DNA from: Alphaproteobacteria bacterium
Lineage (GTDB): Bacteria; Pseudomonadota; Alphaproteobacteria; Rhizobiales; Devosiaceae
Length of the DNA: 32,586 bases
Reading direction: 5' to 3'
Assembly: GCA_024280655.1 (NCBI GenBank)
Contig: JAJRPR010000123.1
Location: 1 to 32,586, forward strand
This document shows positions 9,318 to 15,607 of the stretch, piece by piece; within the stretch, counting starts at the first letter, position 1, and each line of letters opens with the position of its first letter. The position numbers and the translations under genes are program-made. The notes under the pieces are model-generated. The model was not told the DNA's origin, did no database searches, and saw only the letters and a list, made by a program, of their open reading frames with translations.

Positions 9318-9423
9318 TTACTCCTGCGCCCACCATCATACCGAAACATCTTTCCAAAACTCATAGCTAGACGTTTTACCTAACACGTAGTAAGCTCTCT
9401 TGAAAATTCTTTGGGAGGGGAAA

Positions 9424-11085
9424 ATGGAAACTACTAATCAAACAACTTTGTTTGGCGCACTACTTGATGCACGCAAAAAATATGGCGGCAAACATATTGT
9501 GTTAGAAGATGCAGAACGCCAACCAATCAATTATGATAGGTTGGTGCTTGGCGCAATAATTTTGGGCAAAAAAATCGCCGCCCTTACCGAGAAAAAGGCG
9601 GGGGTGTCGGGGAAGCAGCCAACGGATGCGACGGCGACAAGAATAGTGGCGGGGGTGTCGAGGTCGGGCAGCCTGCGTGGCGTGAACGCAAGAAAGAATG
9701 AGCGACCAACGGCGACAAGAATAAGAGAAAATGTTGGTGTGTTGCTGCCAAATGTAAACGGCGTAGCGGTAACATTCTTTGCCCTTAGCGCCTATGGTCG
9801 AGTGCCAGCAATGCTCAATTTTTCCGCAGGGCTACGCAACATAAAAGCTGCCTGCAAAGCCGCAAATGTTAAAACCATTCTCTCATCTCGCAAATTCATT
9901 GAAAAAGCAGAGCTTGGCGATTTAATCACAGGATTAGAAGAAGTGGTCAATATTATCTGGCTTGATGATGTTAAAGAGAGCATTGGTTTGGGCGATAAAT
10001 TGGGCGGATTATTAACCGCCAAAATGGCAAATAGTTTTTACTCCAAGCAAAATATTATGCCAACTGATATAGGCGCAATATTGTTTACTTCAGGCTCAGA
10101 AGGCGTGCCAAAAGGCGTTGTGCTTAGCCATTCAAATTTAATTGCCAACACCAATCAGATTTATGCCCATACCAAATGGAATAAAGATGACAAAATATTC
10201 AATCCGCTACCAGTGTTTCATTGTTTTGGACTAACCGCTGGCATGTTATTACCAATTCTAAAGGGCATGTATTGTTTCTTATATCCCTCACCCTTGCATT
10301 ATAAAATCATTCCGAGCTTGATTAAAAAGGTCAAAGCAACCGTGCTATTTGGCACTGATACCTTTCTAACAGGTTTTGCCCGCTCAGCAAATGAGGGTGA
10401 CTTTGATAGTTTACGTTTTATCATTGGCGGCGCAGAACGACTAAAACAGCGCACTCGTGATTTGTGGCAAGAAAAATATAATCTTGAACTTTGCGAAGGC
10501 TATGGAGCAACCGAATGCGCACCCGTTATTTCGTGCAACACGCTTGAGCATAACAAACATGGCTCAGTCGGCAAAATGGTTTGCGACATCGAACATCGCC
10601 TTGAGCCAGTTAAGGGGCTTGATGAAGGTGGGCGTTTATTTGTGCGTGGTGAAAATATTATGCAAGGCTATTATCGAGTAGAAAACCCAGGTGTGTTAGA
10701 GCCACCAAAAGATGGCTGGCACGACACAGGCGATATTGTCACTATTGATGACGAGGGATACATAACCATAAGAGGAAGAGCAAAACGCTTCGCCAAAATC
10801 GGTGGCGAAATGGTATCGCTCGCAGGAGTAGAAGCCTACGCCTCAATCCTTTGGCCAGAACATACCCACGCAGTAGTTGGAATTGAACATAAAAGCAAAG
10901 GCGAGCAATTAGTGCTAATAACAGATCACGACGAAGCCAACCGCCACGACCTTTCTGCATGGGCAAAGGAGCACGGCGTGCCAGACCTATACATTCCAAA
11001 AAAATTCGTATTCGTAGAAGAAATACCGATGTTAGCAACTGGCAAAACTGATTATGGTGAATTGGGAAGATTAGCTGGAAAGTGA
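9424..11085 (+). CDS. AMP-dependent acyl-ACP synthetase-like ligase with in-frame repeat insertion
   Basis: This is an adenylate-forming ligase that activates a fatty acid with ATP. It resembles the synthetase part of Aas-type 2-acylglycerophosphoethanolamine acyltransferase/acyl-ACP synthetases. It has the AMP-binding P-loop FTSGSEGVPKG (about residue 221 on), GGAERLKQRTRDLW, GYGATECAPV (about 359), and the hinge GDIVTIDDEGYITIRGRAKR followed by GGEMVSL. The ATG at 9424 follows GGGAGGGG; a TTG at 9400 lies upstream of that site and is rejected, giving 553 aa. Residues of about 58-100 are an insertion of two related GC-rich repeats that splits the usual junction between the N-terminal helix and ENVGVLLPN. 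The frame is kept, so the enzyme may still fold with an extra surface loop. No acyltransferase domain is fused to it. Confidence 0.9.
   Translation: METTNQTTLFGALLDARKKYGGKHIVLEDAERQPINYDRLVLGAIILGKKIAALTEKKAGVSGKQPTDATATRIVAGVSRSGSLRGVNARKNERPTATRIRENVGVLLPNVNGVAVTFFALSAYGRVPAMLNFSAGLRNIKAACKAANVKTILSSRKFIEKAELGDLITGLEEVVNIIWLDDVKESIGLGDKLGGLLTAKMANSFYSKQNIMPTDIGAILFTSGSEGVPKGVVLSHSNLIANTNQIYAHTKWNKDDKIFNPLPVFHCFGLTAGMLLPILKGMYCFLYPSPLHYKIIPSLIKKVKATVLFGTDTFLTGFARSANEGDFDSLRFIIGGAERLKQRTRDLWQEKYNLELCEGYGATECAPVISCNTLEHNKHGSVGKMVCDIEHRLEPVKGLDEGGRLFVRGENIMQGYYRVENPGVLEPPKDGWHDTGDIVTIDDEGYITIRGRAKRFAKIGGEMVSLAGVEAYASILWPEHTHAVVGIEHKSKGEQLVLITDHDEANRHDLSAWAKEHGVPDLYIPKKFVFVEEIPMLATGKTDYGELGRLAGK
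9597..9645 (+). repeat. GC-rich coding repeat, unit 1, inside the acyl ligase gene
   Basis: A 49-bp unit starting with GGCGGGGGTGTCG and ending with CGGCGACAAGAATA. It encodes a peptide starting AGVS and ending TATRI. G+C over 9601-9720 is about 63% (76 of 120 counted), far above the flanking gene. The second, longer unit with the same head and tail follows after 2 bp. Confidence 0.75.
9648..9723 (+). repeat. GC-rich coding repeat, unit 2, inside the acyl ligase gene
   Basis: A 76-bp unit with the same 13-bp head (9648-9660) and 14-bp tail (9710-9723) as unit 1, but a different, longer middle. The middle has self-complementary pieces: GGTCG 9662-9666 with CGACC 9703-9707, and TGCGT 9674-9678 with ACGCA 9686-9690. 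Both units are read in the same frame (AGVS ... PTATRI). This resembles palindromic elements that insert in frame into genes, as in Rickettsia, but no family membership is claimed. Confidence 0.75.
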
Positions 11086-11105
11086 TTACTAATACCGCAC
11101 TCTGC

Positions 11106-11193
11106 CGTCATTGCGAGGAGTGAAACGACGAAGCAATCCAGAAAACCTTAATACTTCTGGATTGCCGCACACCTAACGGTGTTCGCAATGACG
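11106..11193. repeat. Palindromic intergenic repeat, copy A (CGTCATTGCGAG type)
   Basis: An 88-bp imperfect palindrome. The left arm (11106-11143) starts CGTCATTGCGAGGAG and ends AAGCAATCCAGAA; the right arm (11155-11193) starts TTCTGGATTGC and ends TTCGCAATGACG. The first 39 bases are identical to those of copy B at 11743. The two copies flank the broken lipoprotein gene. Repeats with these ends occur in many unrelated bacteria as short non-coding elements. Confidence 0.85.
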
Positions 11194-11230
11194 ACACTTC
11201 AGGGATAAATATTAAGTGGGTGAGGCAAAA

Positions 11231-11714
11231 ATGAAAAATATACTAAAACTAATAGCTATAATTTCAATCCTAAGCCTTGCGGCTTGTTCAACTTTTAACA
11301 ACCCCCAAAGAGGATATTTTGACCAAAGAAAAATAGCGATAATATTTTTCAAGTCATGGCATTTAACAACAAAAGCAGTTCTGTTGAACTAATGAAAACC
11401 GCCGCCATGTATAACGCCGCAAAAATAACACTAGAACAAGGCAAAAAACGCTTCATAGTTTTAAACGAAGATTTCAAAACCAGCAAGAAACTAAAAATAG
11501 ATTGGGACGATGAAAGCGAAATAGATAAAATAAAAGAAGATGGCTATATCGTAATTGATGAGAGCAATGAGAACATAAAACCAATATAAAAAGCATTTTA
11601 CTAATTGAGTTAATTAACGAAAAAGACCCCCGATATAGCGATGCACATGATGCAGCAAAATTACTAAAACAGCTAGAGCCAATTATATTTCCTGAGCGTG
11701 AAGTTGGTGGTTGA
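11231..11714 (+). pseudogene. Decayed lipoprotein gene (two frame breaks)
   Basis: An ATG at 11231 opens a lipoprotein signal peptide with lipobox SLAAC (Cys19). The coherent protein then changes frame twice. The first shift is near the A-run at 11329-11333, where the sequence continues as NSDNIFQVMAFNNKSSSVE and on to about 11589. The second is near the A-run at 11577-11580, continuing as SILLIELINEKDPRYSDAHD and ending at the TGA 11712-11714. Each shift equals the loss of one base. Restored, it would be about 160 aa, with a segment (VELMKTAAMYNAAKITLEQG) like that of small alphaproteobacterial lipoproteins of the CC0125/CC1285 type. That family match is tentative. The signal-peptide frame alone gives only about 53 aa, and the middle ORF could start at the ATG at 11356. 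Confidence 0.65.
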
Positions 11715-11742
11715 AGTTCAAAAAATCGTTAAAAATAGCACT

Positions 11743-11841
11743 CGTCATTGCGAGGAGTGAAACGACGAAGCAATCCAGAAATACAGCGTCCTGCCTTAAG
11801 CATTCTGGATTGCCACGTGCCTATCGGCACTCGCAATGACG
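11743..11841. repeat. Palindromic intergenic repeat, copy B (CGTCATTGCGAG type)
   Basis: A 99-bp imperfect palindrome in the same orientation as copy A. Its left 39 bases are identical to copy A; its right arm starts TTCTGGATTGCC (about 11803) and ends CTCGCAATGACG. The middle differs from copy A. With copy A it brackets the decayed lipoprotein gene. Confidence 0.85.
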
Positions 11842-11856
11842 ATTTTTTCAGTAAAA

Positions 11857-12441
11857 TTATTTATTCGGACCATCACCAATCACAGCAGATATTCTATCAA
11901 TAAGTTTCACTTTTAAGTCTTCTGGGGTTGCCCAAACAATATGGTTAAATTGTCTAGTGTCAAAATGAACATGGTTTATTATATCCTTATGGCAAGTGAA
12001 AATTACAGGAATATTTAACCCATGGGCAAATCCAGCCTCATAATAAACACCACCACGAGGCTTATCTTTTTTAGAAGTAAAATCAACTACGATAAACCTA
12101 GAACGTTTTATTTCAGCAATGATTCTATCATCAATTTTTCCATTATGCTCAATTCCATCGACCCTAACAGGATCGTAACCGCAAGCCCTGACCGCAGGTT
12201 CTAAGCCATCTTTATATGCTTCATTCATGCTATCATCAAACCACATAGCAACAAAACATTGGGCGGAATCAGGATTTATTCCATCTAATTCAGCAAGCCG
12301 TGCATAGCCATCTGGGATGAGCATTATCTCATGAGGTATACTTTCTAGAGTTGGAGTAGGCTTTTGGTGTTCTATCCACTCCTTTTGGCACAATATTCTA
12401 CCAACGTAATCACTTCCGAAATTTTCTCTGAACCAGTCCAA
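11857..12441 (-). CDS. Nucleoside 2-deoxyribosyltransferase-like domain, C-terminal part of a split gene
   Basis: The frame holds a domain starting SAQCFVAMWFDDSMNEAYKDG, then GYDPVRVDGIEHNGKIDD, IIAEIKRSRFIVVDFTS, and RGGVYYEAGFAHGLNIPVIF. The last segment matches the pattern of nucleoside 2-deoxyribosyltransferase-like folds, where the Glu of the YYEAG-like motif is catalytic. Such domains process nucleotides or act as sensors or effectors in nucleotide-linked conflict systems. The first roughly 20 residues are likely out of frame, because the upstream ORF (12372-12821) carries a more protein-like sequence over the overlap. A one-base loss near 12390 would explain the split (VEY joined to LCQKEWIEH). 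Function and substrate are unknown. Confidence 0.7.
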   Translation of the reverse strand: MDWFRENFGSDYVGRILCQKEWIEHQKPTPTLESIPHEIMLIPDGYARLAELDGINPDSAQCFVAMWFDDSMNEAYKDGLEPAVRACGYDPVRVDGIEHNGKIDDRIIAEIKRSRFIVVDFTSKKDKPRGGVYYEAGFAHGLNIPVIFTCHKDIINHVHFDTRQFNHIVWATPEDLKVKLIDRISAVIGDGPNK

Positions 12442-12821
12442 GCAAGAAGTTCATCATTACTCTTTGCATGGGCGCGCATATCAAACTCAACAACAAACCC
12501 TAAACGATCACTCTTCTTCTCCAAATAACGCAATAAATTATCTGCTCTTTCATGAACAGAAAGGGGTCTGCGCTTTTTAATATCCTCTAACGCATCACTT
12601 GTAATATATGGCACTTTCACGCCCAAGCGTCTTTGCTCAATCAACCACGATGTGAGTAGGGTTTTTTTCTTTTCACTCCAGTTTTGAACTATCGCTTTAG
12701 CAGTACCAGAAATTTTATAGCTGCCCCCAGCACGAGGTGAATCTACAATTTCATAATCATCTATTTTAGGGTCAAATTCTGCCTTTGTCCCCCAAATTGG
12801 ACAATTTCCTTCTTCACTCAA
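12372..12821 (-). CDS. N-terminal part of the split deoxyribosyltransferase-like protein
   Basis: A 149-aa frame starting MSEEGNCPIWG. The start is TTG at 12821, supported by AGGAGA 8 nt upstream. It begins with a short segment holding one Cys (NCPIWG) and continues with a helical, charged region (KTLLTSWLIEQRRLG, ERADNLLRYLEKKSD); no catalytic motif is visible. Over 12372-12441 it overlaps the downstream frame, and its last residues after about VEY are probably out of frame. Joined to 11857-12441 it would give a protein of about 320 aa with an alpha-helical N-terminal part and a nucleotide-processing domain. If the break is real the gene is inactive or makes two pieces. I do not recognise the N-terminal domain. 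Confidence 0.65.
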   Translation of the reverse strand: MSEEGNCPIWGTKAEFDPKIDDYEIVDSPRAGGSYKISGTAKAIVQNWSEKKKTLLTSWLIEQRRLGVKVPYITSDALEDIKKRRPLSVHERADNLLRYLEKKSDRLGFVVEFDMRAHAKSNDELLAWTGSEKISEVITLVEYCAKRSG

Positions 12822-13090
12822 AATATGATTCTCCTAAAAAATGACTATCAGAACAAAGCATAGACATTAAGCATTGCAGAGTCAAATATAATAATAACTA
12901 AGCACATAAACCCCAAAGTCATGCCGTTGCAGCCCTTCGGCGTAAGAAAGTATAATGTCGGCATCCATTATACCCATAAGCAGACACTATTTTACTATTT
13001 TCTTTATGTTGCAACGGCTAGAAAACCGCTATTTGTGATATGGTTTGATAACGCAAATGGACTCCGTTTCTCAACGGGGTGACAAAGAGT

Positions 13091-13219
13091 TCATTTTGCT
13101 AGTTCTTGATAGAGCGAAACAAAACGAACAAGGCTTTTTCTATAGCTCTTCATCACATAAAGTCTTGTTTTTACTGTCTTATGGTTTTCACTCAAATTCA
13201 TTAGCGTTTTCTTCATCAT
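13091..13219 (-). CDS. Possible 42-aa basic small protein
   Basis: A minus-strand ORF starting ATG ATG AAG AAA at 13219 with AGGG 7 nt upstream, ending TGA at 13091-13093. The 42-aa product starts MMKKTLMNLSEN and ends RFVSLYQELAK. It is strongly basic and could form an amphipathic helix in its second half. Good ribosome-binding-site spacing and balanced composition argue for a real gene. It lies downstream of leuA in the same direction, past a hairpin repeat, and could be read from leuA transcripts. I do not recognise it and propose no function; chance occurrence in an intergenic gap remains possible. Confidence 0.4.
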   Translation of the reverse strand: MMKKTLMNLSENHKTVKTRLYVMKSYRKSLVRFVSLYQELAK

Positions 13220-13249
13220 ACTAATACCCTACACAACAATAACAAATTT

Positions 13250-13304
13250 GTCACTCTGAACGTAAGTGAAGAGTCTAAGATGCTTCGGCTTCGCTCAGCA
13301 TGAC
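13250..13304. repeat. Intergenic hairpin repeat (GTCACTCTGAACG / CAGCATGAC type)
   Basis: A 55-bp element with imperfect inverted arms: GTCACTCTGAACGTAAGTG (13250-13268) and its continuation GAAGAGTCT, opposed by 13277-13304, which ends GCTCAGCATGAC. The right arm recurs exactly, in inverse orientation, at 9290-9317, and the left arm resembles the right arm of the repeat at 17778-17847. It lies just past the leuA stop. Confidence 0.8.
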
Positions 13305-13320
13305 ATTCAAGCAGCAACAC

Positions 13321-14880
13321 CTACCCACTCATCGCTCCTTGCGCCGCAGCCCCACTATCAACCAACAAGCGATTATATGCACTTAGGTAAGCCCGAGCAG
13401 AAGCAACTAGCGTGTCTGGCTCGGTTGCCCTGCCAGAAACAATTTTATCATTCATCTCTAGGCGAACTTGTGCATTTGCTTGTGCGTCTGTGCCGCCTGT
13501 TACTGCATCTACCCCATAAAGCAACAGATGCGGGTTTGCTCCTACTGCCTTTTTAATTGCGTTAAAAATCGCATCGACCGAGCCTTCGCCCTCCTCAATT
13601 AGCGAAACCTCCTCGCCATTAACATCTAGCTTAATAAAACAACGGTGCTCGCCGCCTGTTTTTGAAACAACCTCTAATTCAAGCAGTTTTATCTTATCAC
13701 CAGCTGATCCCATTTCATCATCAACCAGCGCAATAATATCCTCGTCATAAACATTCTTTTTACGATCAGCCAAATCCTTAAAACGCACAAAGGCTTCTTG
13801 GAACTGATTATCACCTAATTCATAACCCATTTCGGCAAGTTTTTTCTTAAACGCATGGCGACCAGAATGTTTGCCCATCACATAAGAAGTCTGCTTTAGC
13901 CCCACACTTTCAGGTGTCATAATTTCATAAGTTTGCGCATTTTTTAACATGCCATCTTGGTGAATTCCGCTTTCGTGCGCAAAGGCATTTTTGCCCACTA
14001 TCGCCTTATTATATTGCACTGGAAAATTCGCCGCTAACGAAACTATTTTTGACACTTTAGATAAATGCGTTGCATCAATATTTGTATGATAAGGCAAAGC
14101 ATCAGCGCGAGTTTGCAACGCCATTACAACTTCCTCAAGCGCCGCATTGCCTGCTCTCTCGCCCAAACCATTTATCGTGCATTCAACTTGCCTAGCACCA
14201 GCCCTAACGCCTGCCAAAGAGTTAGCAACCGCCATGCCTAAATCATTATGACAATGGGTCGAAAATATCGCCTTATCACTATTTGGCACCATTGAAATAA
14301 TATCAAAAATAAGCTGATAATAATCCTCAGGCGTTGAATATCCAACCGTATCGGGAATGTTAATTGTTGTCGCACCAGCTTTAATTGCCGCCTCAGTGCA
14401 ACGAGCCAAAAACTCAATCGGGGTGCGAGTTGCGTCCATGCCCGACCATTCAACATCATCAATTAAATTACGGGCTTGGCTTACGGTTTTTGTGACAATC
14501 TCCAGCACCTCATCTTGGCTCTTTTTCATCTGGTGCGCAAGGTGAATTGGCGAGGTCGAAACAAAAGTATGAATGCGCCCACGCTTAGCAAATTTAATTG
14601 CCTCCCCTGCCCGATCAATATCAGCAGGAATAGCCCTAGCCAAACCAGCAATAACGGCATTTTTTGAGCGTTTAGAAATCTCACTAACCGCCGCAAAATC
14701 ACCATTTGACGCAATAGGAAAACCAGCCTCAATAATATCAACCCCCATATCATCAAGCGCCTCAGCAATTTGCAGCTTTTCCTCAAGCGTCATAGTAGCA
14801 CCCGGAGATTGCTCGCCATCTCTAAGAGTGGTGTCGAAAATATAGATTTTGTCTGTGTTATTTTGTTGTTCTTTGCTCAT
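13321..14880 (-). CDS. leuA: 2-isopropylmalate synthase
   Basis: This enzyme condenses acetyl-CoA with 2-oxoisovalerate to 2-isopropylmalate, the first committed step of leucine synthesis. The 519-aa protein is the standard long form. The N-terminal TIM barrel has FDTTLRDGEQSPGATM (residues 15-30; Asp of the metal site) and the metal ligands in STHCHNDLG at about 207-215. HESGIHQDGMLKN marks the linker, and the C-terminal LeuA dimer domain, which binds leucine for feedback inhibition, occupies roughly 390-515. The DTTLRDGEQSPG start separates it from homocitrate and citramalate synthases only weakly, so those are minor alternatives. The ATG at 14880 follows AGGAAA. A leucine-rich leader ORF precedes it, suggesting translational attenuation by leucine supply. 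Confidence 0.95.
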   Translation of the reverse strand: MSKEQQNNTDKIYIFDTTLRDGEQSPGATMTLEEKLQIAEALDDMGVDIIEAGFPIASNGDFAAVSEISKRSKNAVIAGLARAIPADIDRAGEAIKFAKRGRIHTFVSTSPIHLAHQMKKSQDEVLEIVTKTVSQARNLIDDVEWSGMDATRTPIEFLARCTEAAIKAGATTINIPDTVGYSTPEDYYQLIFDIISMVPNSDKAIFSTHCHNDLGMAVANSLAGVRAGARQVECTINGLGERAGNAALEEVVMALQTRADALPYHTNIDATHLSKVSKIVSLAANFPVQYNKAIVGKNAFAHESGIHQDGMLKNAQTYEIMTPESVGLKQTSYVMGKHSGRHAFKKKLAEMGYELGDNQFQEAFVRFKDLADRKKNVYDEDIIALVDDEMGSAGDKIKLLELEVVSKTGGEHRCFIKLDVNGEEVSLIEEGEGSVDAIFNAIKKAVGANPHLLLYGVDAVTGGTDAQANAQVRLEMNDKIVSGRATEPDTLVASARAYLSAYNRLLVDSGAAAQGAMSG

Positions 14881-14975
14881 AATTTTTCCTAAAAATCAGG
14901 GTATATAACCCGCATTATTCATTAAATTTTTGAAGAAATCCTCTAACCACCCGCTCAAAAAAGAGCCGTCAATGA
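14881..14975 (-). promoter_or_regulatory. Putative leuA attenuator region between leader ORF and leuA
   Basis: On the minus-strand transcript the leader stop is followed by mutually exclusive pairings. CCTCTA at the end of the leader ORF can pair with TAGAGG (14940-14945 region), enclosing a GCTC/GAGC hairpin. Alternatively TAACC, partly overlapping it, can pair with GGTTA. A further small hairpin GGGT-TATAT-ACCC lies near the leuA ribosome-binding site. No strong U-tract follows a GC-rich stem, so the mechanism (termination or masking of the start) is open. Confidence 0.4.
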
Positions 14976-15092
14976 CTAGAGGTTAATAAGCAGGAGAGCA
15001 AGGAGAGGGAATAATAAAGCAAGCGCAACAAAGAGAGGCGAGATTTGCTCGCTCTTAACTTTGGCTTTAGCTCTATTTTGTCTTTTAATCAT
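14976..15092 (-). CDS. Leucine-rich leader peptide upstream of leuA (38 aa)
   Basis: An ORF with ATG at 15090-15092, AGGA 8 nt upstream, and TAG at 14976-14978. The first half is basic (MIKRQNRAKAKVK). The second half, from residue 20, has 10 leucines in 19 residues, including the adjacent pairs LL at 26-27 and 30-31 and LLL at 33-35, coded by CTC, CTT, TTA and CTG. It lies 95 nt upstream of leuA in the same direction. Leucine codon clusters before a leucine biosynthesis gene are the signature of ribosome-mediated attenuation. A single-span membrane micropeptide is the alternative, since the leucine run is also hydrophobic enough for a helix. Confidence 0.65.
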   Translation of the reverse strand: MIKRQNRAKAKVKSEQISPLFVALALLFPLLALLLINL

Positions 15093-15196
15093 CAACTTGT
15101 TCCTAATAGCGCATCATGCGTATCTATTTATTATAGTGTAAGATTTTTTTAATTTGTGCAAGACTTTTCTTAAAAAGCATATTTAATCTGCTAAAA

Positions 15197-15607
15197 TTAT
15201 TTTTCTACTTCCTCAAGTTCAATCAAAACACCATCAAAATCTTTGGGGTGAAGAAAAATCACAGGCAATCCATGTGCGCCAATTTTTGGCTCGCCATCAC
15301 CAAGCACTTGTGCCCCTTTTATTTTTAATGAAGCAATGGATTTTGTAATATCCTCAACCTCAAAGCAAATATGATGTATGCCGCCATTTGGGTTTTTCTC
15401 TAAAAATCGCACAATCGGTGAATTATCCCCCAAAGGATAAAGCAATTCTATTTTTGAGTTTTCAAGTTCAACAAAAACCACAGATACACCATGCTCTGGT
15501 AAATCTTGAATTGACGAAACATTTGCGCCCAAAACATCACGATATTTACCTATCGCTTTATCAAGGTCAGGCACTGCAATAGCCACATGATTTAATTTAC
15601 CAATCAT
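15197..15607 (-). CDS. mce: Methylmalonyl-CoA epimerase
   Basis: This enzyme interconverts (S)- and (R)-methylmalonyl-CoA, supplying the isomer used by the mutase encoded just upstream. The 136-aa protein has two VOC-fold halves with the metal ligand His7 in LNHVAIAVPDLDKA, then ENSKIELLYP, and GGIHHICFEV (H78/H79) opening the second half, ending IELEEVEK. It is normal in length for the family. Its ATG overlaps the mutase stop in an ATGA tetranucleotide (15604-15607), so the two genes are likely translationally coupled. It is the last gene of the propionate run. Confidence 0.94.
   Translation of the reverse strand: MIGKLNHVAIAVPDLDKAIGKYRDVLGANVSSIQDLPEHGVSVVFVELENSKIELLYPLGDNSPIVRFLEKNPNGGIHHICFEVEDITKSIASLKIKGAQVLGDGEPKIGAHGLPVIFLHPKDFDGVLIELEEVEK

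Larger units (their letters stand above)
12822..13320. other. Gene-poor accessory interval with nested inverted repeats
   Basis: This 499-bp stretch lies between the split gene and leuA. It holds a 9-bp inverted repeat (GCCGTTGCA 12923-12931 with TGCAACGGC 13010-13018) enclosing a hairpin TATAATG/CATTATA (12951-12957 with 12966-12972), a small hairpin CCGTT-TCTC-AACGG near 13065-13078, a possible 42-aa gene (13091-13219) and a hairpin repeat (13250-13304). No RNA family was recognised. Confidence 0.6.

Noticed and set aside
11106-11841. Insertion sequence or composite transposon
   Set aside because: No transposase ORF lies between the two palindromes, and target-site duplications are not evident.
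12882-12968. 28-aa ORF on the minus strand (MDADIILSYAEG...)
   Set aside because: It starts inside the TATAATG hairpin, has no good ribosome-binding site and cannot be told from chance.
12951-12972. TATAAT boxes as promoters for the split gene
   Set aside because: They arise from the palindrome on both strands, and no -35-like hexamer stands at 16-18 bp.
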